Origin: Mesostigma viride
Taxonomy: Eukaryota; Streptophyta; Mesostigmatophyceae; Mesostigmatales; Mesostigmataceae
Direction of reading: 5' to 3'
Assembly: GCA_009746045.1 (NCBI GenBank)
Contig: RPFO01000027.1
Location: forward strand, 6,076,509 to 6,140,508
DNA: 64,000 bases
Positions 22,001-35,516 of the stretch are shown here, one piece after another. Position 1 is the first letter of the stretch, and every line of letters begins with the position of its first letter. A program made the position numbers and the translations under genes. The notes below the pieces were generated by a model, which saw only the letters and a list, made by a program, of their open reading frames with translations, had not been told where the DNA came from and did not search any database.

Positions 22001-25000
22001 GGCGGGTTTATTTCTGCCACAAACGGCACGGTTGGCCAGGTCACTTTCGAAACGACTGCCACCGCGGCCTCTAAAGTCACCGGCTCTGGCAATGTGGCCC
22101 ACCGGTTCCAGACGAACGGCAGTGCCACAGTTATAGTCCTGTACAGTGTTACGCCACCACCCCCTCCACCGCCTCCCCCTCCGCTGCGGCTGCCTCCTTC
22201 ACCTCGTCCTCCATCATCGGCATCGCCTCCTTACCCGCCTTCTCCACCTCCCCTTCCGGCTGACGGTGAGTGCCTGTGTGTCTGAGTATGATATCCCATG
22301 GACTTGTTTCCTCAGTTCCCTGTAGTTTTCCTGGTATGAAACCATGTGAGGAATTTGTTTTTCGGGCTCTGACAGTGCTTATAGTTGTGGAGGCTTGGCC
22401 TCTGGCATTTAGGCTGTCAGATACCTAAACCACTTTGCTCTCCCATCCATCACACATGGATGGATATGGTTGACCAGTCATCCTGGCAACAGACTTATAT
22501 CAATGGCTGAAGATAAAAAGGGTCCATTAGAAATTGGAGTGCCTTCATACCATGAGCTACAAATTTGATCACAATGTCTGCGTGCAGGCTTTATAGTGGA
22601 GCCTAGCCACACCATCAAAATCATTGTACAAATCATTGTCAAGGGGGCCATGTCACCAGACGTTAACCACGCTGCCCGGGCCCAGCACATCCCCCCTTGG
22701 TCCAAGCTTGTCCCTCAAACAGCAGCATGAGTGGGTGGGTGCAACTTTAGTTCTTCAGAAAGGAGCCCTCCCTACTTCCGCCGCACCACTCTAAGTCGTA
22801 CGTGTGCACACATATATACCATTCTCTTAAATCTCTGACAGTGCGTTCAAGGCGCTTTCGCCTTGTTGGAAGTTGGAACTTCATTTACCACGAATGGGGG
22901 AGGCACGTACAAATGTACCACACTATAGGCACTATTTACCGGCACGCAGCCGGCCCCACCTCTAGTCTAGTCCAATGTAGCACAAGTGCATCGCACATTG
23001 TGTAGATGGTCAACGTTGTAACAGTAGAGCTTTGCTATAGGCGGCAGATCGGCCCCCTTTAGGCCCGCTACAAACTACTACGAAGTGAACAAATAGTTCA
23101 ACAATGGATGGTCGAACTTGAGGCTCTTTGGAGTGCCTTCCTAAATACCTATGATGAGAAGCAACTTTGGTACAATGAGTGTGTGCAGAATTTGTAGTGG
23201 AGCCTAGCCACACCATCGAAAATCACTGTACAAATCATTGTCAAGCTGGCCATGTCAACACGCTGGGGCCCAGCATATGCCCCCTTGAAACCAGCCTGTC
23301 CCACATTCCCGTCCTGGCCACGTACCGTAGGTGGTTAGCAGCCTTGAGGGTAGGAACACAACCCCCGTGGAATTATCAAGCCTCCGTTGGCATGATGATG
23401 TCCCAACCCCAACCCCTAACAGTCACCACGGTTTCTCGCCAAAATAGGCAGGGTGGAGCCGCACGTTTGCCTGATTACATAAAGGGGTGCTTCCCAACGC
23501 TGCAATTACCTGACTTGGGTTGCCCAAGGGTCGGAACCCAAGGCTGACGGACTTATGCCGCCTGGGAATGTCTCCAGGTCACCCAAGCGCCATCACCATG
23601 CAGCCCCACCGGCAGCTGCCGCAGGGATTTTCGGGGGCTAAGAGCTACTGTCACTATATGGCTTATCCCCCTCCACCTGTGGCTTTCAATTCTCTCTCAT
23701 CAGCGTTGTCCGAACCACTCTTTTCGTTTCATTGCGAGCTGTATGCTATTCGCAGTCTCCCGGGTAGAAGCGACCCGCACCACCTTTGGGCACAGGGGAA
23801 TAATTCGTTTGGGAGCTACATACGGTCATCGCCTCGACGAGGCAGTGACCCTGCCGCTGGCTGGACCCTACAACACCCTGTAACCAGCTGCATACAAAAT
23901 AATTTATTCGAGCCTCTCCCCCTTGCAGGAGAGGCCGGGAACCTCGGCTTACTTGCGAGCTAGGCGCCTGTAAAGTTGCATGGCGGCTAAGTTGCATGGC
24001 GCCTAAGTAGCTCGGATTCGCCAGCAAATGTCGCGAGCTGCAAAATGGCTTTCCTACGTCCACCTCACCACCGCTCTACTTACGTGCATACCTGTGCACG
24101 CAGATTTGTTGAGCTTTGCTCAATGTTTTATATGTGATATGCGGACGGGCTCAAACCTGCCGTACAGTAGGTAGCGTAGGACTGGCACCTGTCACGGGGG
24201 TACTGCACCTGGTGCCGGCGGTGCAGAGTGTGGATCTGAGGTACAGGGCTTGGTAGCTTCTACAGTACATCACTAGACCCATGTACCGGTGCCTAGGGTG
24301 GCGCACGTATATCGACAGTCAGTACTTTGAGTGGTGTAGGGGATGCAGGGAGGCCTCTTTTCAGCTTAGCTACTTGGACCCAGCATTTGCTGGCAAGGCG
24401 GCTGGCCGCCCTGGTGGCTGCACCAAATATTAGACGATGCTATTGGCCTCTCAGACTGCGTGCGGAGGGGCCTGGAATAAAAATTTATTGAATGCCGCGC
24501 GATGGAGGTTGGCGGCTGGGGCCCACTGCCTCGGAGTGCAGCGAGTGGCTTCCAATGTTGATTCCGGTGATATGGGACCCCTCTGTCACGAGGGTGATGC
24601 TAGTCGCTTCCTAGCCTGAAGCCTGCGGATAGACGAAAAATGAGCATTAAGCTTGTCGATATAGGACACCGAACGGCTGAAAGAGTCTCACATTTGCATC
24701 ATAATAAGGGCGATGCGGACAACAGTAGAGTGGTAAAAGCCACAGGCGGAGGGGGGTGAACTGCGGGCAGGCGAATCGCGGGCAGGCAACTTGGCGGCAT
24801 GGGGTGGGGCGCGCCGGTGGAACCTGGTGACACTCCACGGGCTCCCGCGGCTTTCCCGTGACTCCCGAGACTGAAAGCAGCTTCTCAGCCTTTTGCCAGG
24901 TCAACGAAATGCGGGATGTCTGTTTTAGTTGTGATCTTGTGCAGGAGATCCCTCATGTAGTACATGTAATTGCCAAAATTTTACAATGAGTGAGCGTCTC

Positions 25001-28000
25001 CTGCTGTGTTTTTCAAGCCCTGGTCGGGGCATGGCTAGGTCTAAGTTTTCCTACTGCCTAATTCGTCTTAATAGTGTTAAGTGCCCATCATCACGATAGA
25101 TTTTTGGGAAATCCCAGCTGTGAAGTCTGCATGGGGCTGGCGATTGGTCCTGCGCTTGTACGAGACACCTGTTTCCGGAGGTGTCCCCCTAACAGGGGCT
25201 GGCACGAGATGGGTTCGCCCTGCGTCCGCCGGGAAACCGTATAGCGGCCACATGGGGGCGACAGTGGAGCCATGGCAGCATGCAACGGCGGGGCTCGGCC
25301 AGGGGAGAGGCCGGACTGAACCAGAGTGCATCCCTGCTATCAAGGTTTGAGACGGCTTTGGTGGCCAGTTGGGGGATGTGGGGCCACTCATTGTTTGGAG
25401 GTATTTGCTGAGCCCATGCAGCATGGTGTTATAGCAACCAACCTGATAATTATGTGTGCAGTGACTTTGAATGGTGTGGTAGGCTGTACTTCATAAAGCC
25501 AAGCACATTTAAGGGGACAGGACATACCTTAAGTGCAGTTTTCTGGAATTCATACCTATGCGTGAGATTAAAATTCCCTAGGACAATCAGCACATAATTC
25601 TTGGCCAAATCACATATTTCCATATAGGTGCTGAAGCTAAGGTCCATTGGAGTGCCTTCCTACCAGAGAAACAATTTTATTACAATATGTGTGTGCAGGC
25701 TTTAACAGTTGAGCCTAGCCACACCCTCAAAATCATGGCACAAGTCATTGTCAAGTTAGGCCAGTTCACCATGCTGGGGCCCAGCACATGCCCCCTTGGT
25801 CCAATCTTGTCCCCCAACAGCAGCGAGGGTGGGTGGGTGGGTGGGAGCTGCAAAAAGGCCTCCCTACGTCCACCACACCACTCTAAGTACGGTGTGAAAA
25901 TAGAAAACAAAGCACATGTCTCAAGGCGCCGCGCCCCCCTCAATCAAGGGCGGGCACGGTTGCCAGTAGGCACTAGTACCGGCGCACCGCCGGTCCCCTT
26001 CTCTCTAGTCCTAAGTAACAACAAGCACCTTACATGGTGTAGGTGACGTTCGGTAGAGATACGCTACAGGCGGCAGATCGGCCCCCTTTGAGCCCGCCGC
26101 AACATAACTATAAAATGAGCAGATAGCTCAAAAAATAAGTGCTGAAGCTAAGCTGTCCATTGGAGTGCCTTCCTACCAGAGAAACAAGTTTATTACAATA
26201 AGTGTGTGCAGGCTTTAACAGTTGAGCCTAGCCACACCCTCAAAATCATTGTACAAGTCATTGTCAAGTTAGGCCAGTTCACCGTGCTGGGGCCCAGCAC
26301 ATGCCCCCTTGGTCCAATCTTGCCCCACATCACCATCTCTGGCCACCCAGGTCGTTTCCAGCCCTGGTGGTAGGAACGCAACCACTTGGAATGCTGGGCT
26401 CTTGTTGGCATGATGATGCCCCCCCTCCCGCCCCCGTGTGGCCGCTACGGTCTCCCGGCGGACGCAGGGCGGAGCCACATGCATTCCCCTTCTTAGAGGG
26501 GCGCATCCCAGTGCTGCCGCTTTAGGACTTATGCCACCTGGGAACGTCTCCAGCTCACCCATCCACCATCACCAGCCCACCGACAAAGCCGCTGGGATTT
26601 CCCGAGGGTAGAGCCACTGCCACTGGCCCCATTACCCCCCATCGTGGTGATAATGATGGCTGCGGACCTCCTAGCGCCAAGGCTCACCATCGCCATGGTG
26701 TCACGAGCCTTGGCGCAGCCGCAGCCGAGTGGAGCTTTATTATGGTATATAATGCAACAAAGCTGGACCGCACTGCCAGGTTCCACACGCACCCCCCCTC
26801 GAGGGGGGCGCGTGAAAACGGCAAATGCAAAGCGGAGCCCGCCGCCTTTGGTCGGGCGCAAAATTTTTTTCAGGCTTGCCAGGCACTGTAGCATTTTTCA
26901 AAGAGTTTTTATGAATGCGCATGAATACCCACAGTTTACCGCTGCTTTCCACCTCTCCCTTATCGCCAAGGGCAGAAGGGGCCTGCTCGCCGGAGCGCTG
27001 AGAGGGTACAGGGCGCCTGCCGCCCTCCCCATGCCGACAGGACCCCCCTGACCCACGGGAGCCGCTGCCTTTGGTGCACCCTCCTCCACCTCTAGTTTCT
27101 CTTGACCCCCATCTTTATGAAAAACGCCCTGCTTCCCCCGTGCACGCCTACAGGGATAAAAAATCCCCGGCGGACACTTTACCCTAGGGCAAATCTAGCG
27201 CTTCCTTCAGGGCTCGTCACCTCGCACTGTCCTTTCGCAGGGCTCTCCGCCAAAACCCGCCTTCTCTAAAAACTGCCTTCCCTCTTCATTGACTTTCGAA
27301 ATTCAAGTCACTACGGGCTCCCAACTGGAGCCCAGCTGGTGCACCCCAGCGCCACGGGGGAACACCCTAGGACCAGCACTACAACCTTTCACCAATATTT
27401 CGAAAAACAGCGGGTCACCTCTCCATAACACGGGGAGGCTCGCAGCGTCGACTGACATTGGGCGTAGCAGCCATAGTGGCCGCAAAGCGGCCCCCCTATC
27501 GGCCAGCCCACCTTTCCTCATATTGGAAAGTTGCGAGCTGCAAAAAGGCCTCCCTACGTTCACCACACCACTCTAAGTACGGTGTGAAAATGGAAAACAA
27601 AGCACATGTCTCAAGGCGCCGCGCCCCCCTCAATCAAGGGCGGGCACGGTTGCCAGTAGGCACTAGTACCGGCGCACCCCCAGTCCCCTTCTCTCTAGTC
27701 CTAAGTAACAACAAGCACCTTACATGGTGTAGGTGACGTACAGTAGAGCTACGCTACAGGCGGCAGATCGGCCCCCTTTGAGCCCGCCGCAACATAACTA
27801 TAAAATGAGCAGATAGCTCAAAAAGTAGTTCCCCCACTTTTGTGAAATTCTACCTAATTGGGACCAAAAACTAAGCACGAATGCACACGTTATTAATTTC
27901 CCCACAAAACACGTATACATCCATTTCTGGCCTTGCTAGCTCTATACGGTGGAATAACACAGATTCGTCTACCAGATGGGAACACGGCCATCTGTATGCT

Positions 28001-31000
28001 AGGGTGATCACACTGTGTGAATTTGCAGGGCCAGCCCACAGCAGCTGTGCCCTTGCTCTACCCCTTTTGCCCGGGTGGGTGGGTGGGAGGCAAAAGAAAC
28101 AACCTGCCTCCCTAGAATGGAAGCCCACCTTTTATAGCAACCACCTGTCCAGCCAACCCCTACCTGGGTGGCTGGGGTACAGGTGCCAGCACAAAACATA
28201 TTTTTCTGAAAGTTATTTTTTCTTTTTGTGCTATGCGGCGTTGCATTTTCTGCTCAGCAGGTTAGTCATAGATAAGATAAGCATAGCTCACCAAGTATTT
28301 TTCAAATAATAAATAAAGAAAACAAATCATAGACACTTTGAAAAATGCCATTTCACTTGGTTTTCTCTGAATATATTTTAATTAACGCATCCGGGAAAGA
28401 TAGGGCCGATATGCCTTGGCCTGCATGTGGAAGGCTGTCTGCGACATGGGCTAACTAATTCGATCTGTACAAAGGGTTTCATGTTCGCCTGAATTTTCCT
28501 TGGATGACCCGGTTGTTTATAAGGGTCGGTGGCTATTGATTAGTGGTCCGAGAAAATTAATTGTAGGTTTTATACGACTTACTTGCAAAGATTCGTATTT
28601 GGTTGCACCAGCCATGAGGTTGGCTGGGGACCTGAAGGGTCGGCTGGTTGGTTAACGAATCTTTGACTGATTTGGGTTCTTTAGTGAGTCGTGATTAATT
28701 ATTGTATAGTGGATTCGGACCGGCCCAAGGGGTCGATGGGCGAGCTTCATGTTTGTCAGTCTTGGGAACCTTGTACAACTGCCTGTACGGTCAACGCACT
28801 AGCCTGGGGGTGCGTGGCCACGTTGTTTGTAGTGGCGTTTTCAGCACTGTTCAGGCCGGCGTGTGTTGCATGCCGGTGTTACTTAATTTAGGATGATGTC
28901 AGCTTGTGTGTCGGCGGACCATGCCTTGACCAAGCTAGGCAGGCAGTGATCTGCAATTGTTTCTTTCACAATGGCGGCAATGGCCGCCTGTGCAAAATTG
29001 CACATTCTTGCGCGGGTTGCATCTGTCTTGTAGCCGAGGCAGATGGTGGCACAACCGCTAATTTGTTCGACCAAGCATAGTAGAGTTTTTCGTGCAACGG
29101 AAAGAAAATTTAAATTCATCCCCATGTCGTTTTCCCCGGCTGCGGGTCTTTTTGACATGGGCGAAGGATGGGGCGCTACTTCGGCGGTTTGACTGGTCAG
29201 CTTTGGCGGAGCTGTTCATAAGTTTCTAAAACAGCTCTAGTGTAACATCGCAGGCTCGCCACATTGCGATGGTGCGTGGGACGTGACCTGGACTCTTACG
29301 GTCCCGAACCAGGTTCCTGTCAGCGACGGCCTGTTTTTTCATAAATAATTTTTTGTGGCGGCAGGTCCGTTGTCCAGCTGCTCCTGCCGAGGAGGGGTAG
29401 TTGGGGACAATAGGAGCCGCACGAGGGTTGCGCTCCGAAGCTAGAAATTATTCCCTATTGCGAGACTCGAGTAGGGGAGGGCGTCTTGGGGAGGCGAGGC
29501 TACGCCAGACCTTGTCGTTCCTTTTCCTCTCAGCACCTGCTGCGCGGCTCAGTCTATTATGGTGTCGTAAAACCTATTTCCTTTTTGGATAATTCCGGAA
29601 TTGCAAAATGCTGGCTCCTTTTGGGGGCTTGGTTTTGGGGTGGTCACCGACTTGTGTCGCATTGAACCAGCGGGACCCTGCGGGGCTTAATATAGCCTAG
29701 CGCGGGCTGAGTCTCCATTCAAGGTGTTGCGACACGCTCTTTCGCGCACGGTGGTCATGAGTTTAATCAGCGCAATGGGGTTGGCGCCAGGGGGGGGTAA
29801 TTGGGTGGAGGCTTCTTGCTTCCGCGTGCGGATTGAGATACCTTAAGGCCACTGTTAACTGTGCAATTTGTGGCAGGGCTCCACTTATTGTATTCAATCA
29901 AATGCTGGTCTTCTTGGGAGCTTAGTGATCTTGATCGGTTTTCTCTGAATATAGTTTAATTAACGCATCCGGGAAAGATAGGGCCGATATGCCTTGGCCT
30001 GCATGTGGAAGGCTGTCTGCGACATGAGCTAACTAATTCGATCTGTACAAAGGGTTTCATGTTCGCCTGAATTTTCCTTGGATGACCCGGTTGTTTATAA
30101 GGGTCGGTGGCTATTAATTAATGGTCCGAGAAAATTAATTGTAGGTTTTATACGACTTACTTGCAAAGATTCGTATTTGGTTGCACAAGCCATGAGGTTA
30201 GCTGGGGACCTGTAGGGTCGGCTGGTTGCTTAAAGAATCTTTGACTGATTTGGGTTCTTTAGTGAGTCGTGATTAATTATTGTATAGTGGATTCGGACCG
30301 GCCCAAGGGGTCGATGGGCGAGCTTTATGTTTGTCAGTCTTGGGAACCTTGTACAACTGCCTGTACGGTTAACGCACTAGCCTGGGGGTGGGTGGCCACG
30401 TTGTTTGTAGTGGCGTTTTCAGCACTGTTCAGGCCGGCGTGTGTTGCATGCCGGTGTTACTTAATTTAGGATGATGTCAGCTTGTGTGTCGGCGGACCAT
30501 GCCTTGACCAAGCTAGGCAGGCAGTGATCTGCAATTGTTTCTTTCCCCTCCCTCCCACCCTGGAGGCTTCTTGCTTCCGCGTGCGGATTGAGAAACCTTC
30601 AGGCCACTGTTAACTGTGCAATTTGTGGCAGGGCTCCACTTATTGTATTCAATCAAATGCTGGTCTTCTTGGGAGCTTAGTGATCTTAGTCATATTATAA
30701 ATTACTAGAGAGGGAGGGGCATGCAGCCCCAATATTTGAAGTCATTCTGACAACCACAGCTCAAGTTATTGGATTTTTGGGGGGCAAATCTATGCCATAA
30801 AAATTTCCTACAAAAACACAAGCCCTGGTCGGGGCTTTTGCTAAGCAGTGGTCCAAGCCAAGGCCTTGCTAGGGTAGAGGGCCTATTGCCACAATGGCTT
30901 CAATGCCGGGAAATCCCAGCCTCGGGGGTGGGGCTGGTGATGGGTCCTGGGCTTGTGAGAGACGGTCCGGGGGCGTAAGGCCATATGAGCAGCTGCTGGA

Positions 31001-34000
31001 ATTACCGCCCCCCTAATGGGGGGAACGACATGGGTGAGCACCGCCCTGCGTCCGCCGGGAAACCGTAGCGGCCACACGGGGGCGGCAGTACAGCCGCGGC
31101 AGCGTGCAGGAGGGGGGGCCAGGGGCGGAAAGAAACCCGGCACCAAAGTTGGCAACAGCCTTGGTGGCCAGGTAGGAGGTGTGGGGGCAACACCTGGTGT
31201 TCGAGTATGTTGGGCCCCCAGCATGGTGCTACAATAACCAACTTGATAATGATGTGCACTGAGTTTGAAGGTGTGGTATAGGCTGTCCGTATAAAGCCTA
31301 GCACACAAAAATGTAAAATAAATGTTTCTCTTGGTGGGAAGGAACTCTGATGGACCAAAAACAAGAAATGTATTTGTTGAGCTTCGCTCATTTTATATAT
31401 GACGCGTGGACGGGCTCAAAGGGGACCGACCTGCCGTAGGTAGCGTGAGACTAGCGCTTGTCACGAGGTTACTGCACCGGCCGGCCCTTTTTATGCCGAG
31501 GCTGAGTGTGGTTCCGGAGTGCAGGTCTAGGTAGCTTCGAACGTACGTCACTAGACCTTGTACCTGCGCCAGCCGCCAGGCGTGGCGCAACTGTGATGGG
31601 CAGTCAGTACACCTTAAGTACCTGCGCCAGCCGGCAGGCCTACGTGGCGCAATGTGAATGATAGTCAGTACTTGGAGTGGTGTAGGGGACGTAGGGAGGC
31701 CTCTTTTCAGCTCCCACCCACCCACCCACGCTGCTAAGAGGGGCAACACCTGGTGTTCGAGTATGCTGGGCCCCCAGCATGGTGCTACAATAACCAACTT
31801 GATAATGATGTGCACTGAGTTTGAAGGTGTGGTATAGGCTGTCCGTATAAAGCCTAGCACACAAAAATGTAAAATAAATGTTTCTCTTGGTGGGAAGGAA
31901 CTCCAATGGACCAAAAACAAGAAATGTACGTGGACATTAAAACCCTCTTGTATGTTTATTGCAATTAGTAGACATAATGGTAAGTGCAAGCTGTGAAATA
32001 TTTCAAGCTCGGACTATTTGTCCATACGAATTTGGTCAAGTACATATTTGATATTGAGCATGGTACTCAGTGACAACCTGAGTGTCCGGACATTTGTGTG
32101 CAACATGTAAGGGCCGATATTTTAGCGTTGTCGCACCTTTTTTACTCTAGTGCCGACACAGGGCACCACTCTCGGTTTAACGTTTCTGTCACTTACCCGC
32201 TACGCCTAATGCAGTAGAAATGCAAGACGTCCATACATTACAATTGGTAACTCAGTAATCCTTCCAGCGAGTCGTTTGCTTGTGCACGTTCTACCACACA
32301 TTGTTGATAAACTTGACAACGGTCAGCTCAAATCTGTGGCGGAAATCTATTGCTATGAGTAGTGGTGGATAGTGCATAAATATTACAATCGTCTACCTTC
32401 GACGCACCTTGGTTAAAGCACTTGTCAGCATGGTCGTCATCCTTCCCGCACAGTCCTTCCTTCCAGCATCTAACCTATTCCAGCTGGGTCCTATGCTATA
32501 TATTTTATTTTCTTCATCTACGAACATTGTCAATAAAGTATTATCACATGTGGTCTTCCTCATTGCATTCGAGCTTTAGCAGGGCGGCTGCACTCAGTAG
32601 CGGGTGGGCGGGGCACGGGCGGGGCTGGCAGGTGTCAGAGTGGGTGAATTGGAAGCTGGCAACTAAAGCGGTCATCTCCTCGTACACCGTGACACCACAG
32701 TACTAAGTACATTTGGTATTGTCGCTAGAGCTGGCCAATGTGGTGACGTGCTTATCGCCGATGCACCAGGTGTTGATTACTCCATTGCTTGGACACCGGG
32801 TTGTAAGGGCACGAAGTATTTTTTTGTATGGGCCTCAGAATACAGGTATTTACGCCAGGCCTCAAAAATACGTCTGCCAAAAATATGTGCCTATAATGAC
32901 AAGGTATTTATTCAAAGAATTTTGGATCAGTTTGCTTGGATAGACGTGAAAAAAGGTTATTGTCTCAGGAAAACGATAGCCATTCCTTTTTTAGTGATCA
33001 ATGAGAGCATAATGACATGCCGTCAAGACGCACATCCATGCTGGCCGCCACACACACCTACAGACATAGTCTGTTACCATAGTTTGACACGTGTACACAC
33101 ACTGTCACACACTGATTTCAGGATCTATAAAATGATATAGTTTATCTATGTCAAATACAACCATGTCAAGTTGTAGAGGATCCCAAGATCTTAATTTGAG
33201 CCCAAGAGGGGTCAATTCTGCATCGGTTTTCTTTGAATGTAGTTTACTTAACGCATGAGGGAAAGATAGGGCCGCCATGCCTTGGCCTGTGATGTGGAAA
33301 GCTGTCTGCGACATGGGCTGACTAATCTGTTCTGTACAAAGAGTTTCTGACATGCTCACCTAAGTTCTCCTTGAAAGACCCGGTTGTTTATAAGGTTCGG
33401 CGGCTATTGTTAAGTGGTCCGAAAAATTAGTTGTAAGTTTTGTATGACTTGCTTGCAAATTATATTCGTAACTGTTTTGTAAACTAGTGCACCGGCTGTG
33501 AAGCTAGAGACCTGTAGGGTCGGCTGGTTGATTGACGAATCTTTGGCTGAATGTTTAGTGAGTCGTGATTAATTATTGTATAGTGAACTTGGACTGGGCA
33601 AGGGGTCGATGGGCGAGATATATATGCTTGTCATATGCACTTGTGTGCCGGCGGACCATGCCTCAAGCAAGCTAGGCCGGCAATAATCCGCAATGCTTTC
33701 TTTCCCTCCGTCCCACCCTGGAGGCTTCTTGCTTCAGGGTGCAGACTGAAAAACCACTAAGGCCACTGTAACTGCTGCATTTGTGGCAGGGCTTTACTAA
33801 CTGTTTCAATCAAATGCTAGTCTTCCTGGGAGCTTAGTATTCTTAATATGTATTGCGAAAGATATAGTAGTTACAGCGCTGCACTTTTTCCCATCTCCAG
33901 AGGCGTATTTTTCATAAAGCTCGCGTAACAATTTATGTTGGGCCGCAAAACAATGCACATTGCGGAATTTTTTGGCTCAGTACGGCGTATTTGTCAGATG

Positions 34001-35470
34001 CACAACAGCTCCACTGCGCCCTAGCGCTGCGCCTTGATAGATATTTTCACTACCAAAGTCCTGCCCGCATGCGATTGTAGTTCGGCTGTTTGACACCCCT
34101 TCCCAACTTAATTGTCTTCATATAATAAGGCCGGCTGTGCTGCAACCTTCGACCTAATTTCAATGGTTGTCAGCTCACAATCAAGTTGCTTCTGTCCATT
34201 CGGTTGGCGAATTTGGATAGCACAACATGCATAAATTCCAATGACATACCATGTACCTGGATGATGATGCGTGCCTGCAGGGCCCTGCAGCCAAAGCATT
34301 ACCTGGAATACTGAAAATGGCGGTTACTACGAGCGCAGCGACAGTTACGGTCCTGCTCCCACTAATGTGAGGAAGATGCATGTGTCTTGCAACACTGTCC
34401 CCACCAACCACTAGTAGGTTGCTTGTCAACTGCAGCTTGCTGTTGTCGTTGATGAGCACACACGACGCTCTCTCATTTCTGTTAGTGCTAGATTTTTTGC
34501 CTCTAGCTGGACAGACTCAGTCTGGAATAGACTTGCATGTGCGATGCTCAAACCTAAGTAGACTTGATACTTGGCATGCATAGGCCACACCTTGAGGGAA
34601 ACTGCACAAATAAGCACGCCTTTCCTCCACGTGTGGTATTGACAGAGGTAATAAGCAGGTACGTTTTGAGATCAGTTTCTGATACCATGCAGCCTTGGCA
34701 GTTTCTCTTCTCTGGCAAAGAGTATAGCTGTCTCCAATCAAGGGATGATCGCATTTAGTGGTGAATAGAGGCTGGGCATGCTTGGTTGACGTGGTGCCAG
34801 CTTGTGTGTACTAGCCAGTGCGTTTGATGCATGTGATGCCTTGAAAGCATTCATCAAGAAAGGGGCTGCATGGCTGCTGATGATATAGTAGTATGCAATC
34901 TAAGTGCGCTAGCATCTTCGTTTTTCTGGCATAATTTCAACCTGGTGCCGGCACACGATCCTGCAGTGGCAAAGAACTCTCGCGGTGAGCCAGTTTGACC
35001 GAGGCTGCGGGACCCTGCAAGCAGTCTTCATCTCCTTTGTCGGCGGAGTCAGCGGCACTGCTGCATACGAATCTTTGGAGCCCGATCGATATTATGTTAC
35101 GCTGAACCTTGGGGCTGTGATAGAGGTTCGCAGATCCACGGCCGCTGGCGGTGCGGTCTTATTTACTGTCAATCCCGTCACATCAGAGACCTCTTATGCG
35201 GATGCCTATGACAATGTACTGGACTTTGCCGGAAATTCTGGCAGAAATTTCAGCGACATATCCGCCAGAACATTGTACACCACCTATGTAAATTCTAGCA
35301 TCGGCGAGTTTATTTCCGCCACAGCCGGCACGGTTGGCCAGGTTTACTTCCCAATCACTGCCACCGCGACCTGGAGAACGAGTGGCGATGGCAATGTGGT
35401 TCAGTGGTTCCAGACGTATGCCAGTGCCTCAATATGGGTCGTGTACAGTGTTAGACGACCTACTCCACCC

Positions 35471-35516
<46 letters not shown>

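Noticed and set aside
32748-33140. 130-codon plus-strand frame as a gene
   Set aside because: No motif, no splice or codon evidence, not repeated in the window. It lies inside a 12-kb intron full of repeats.
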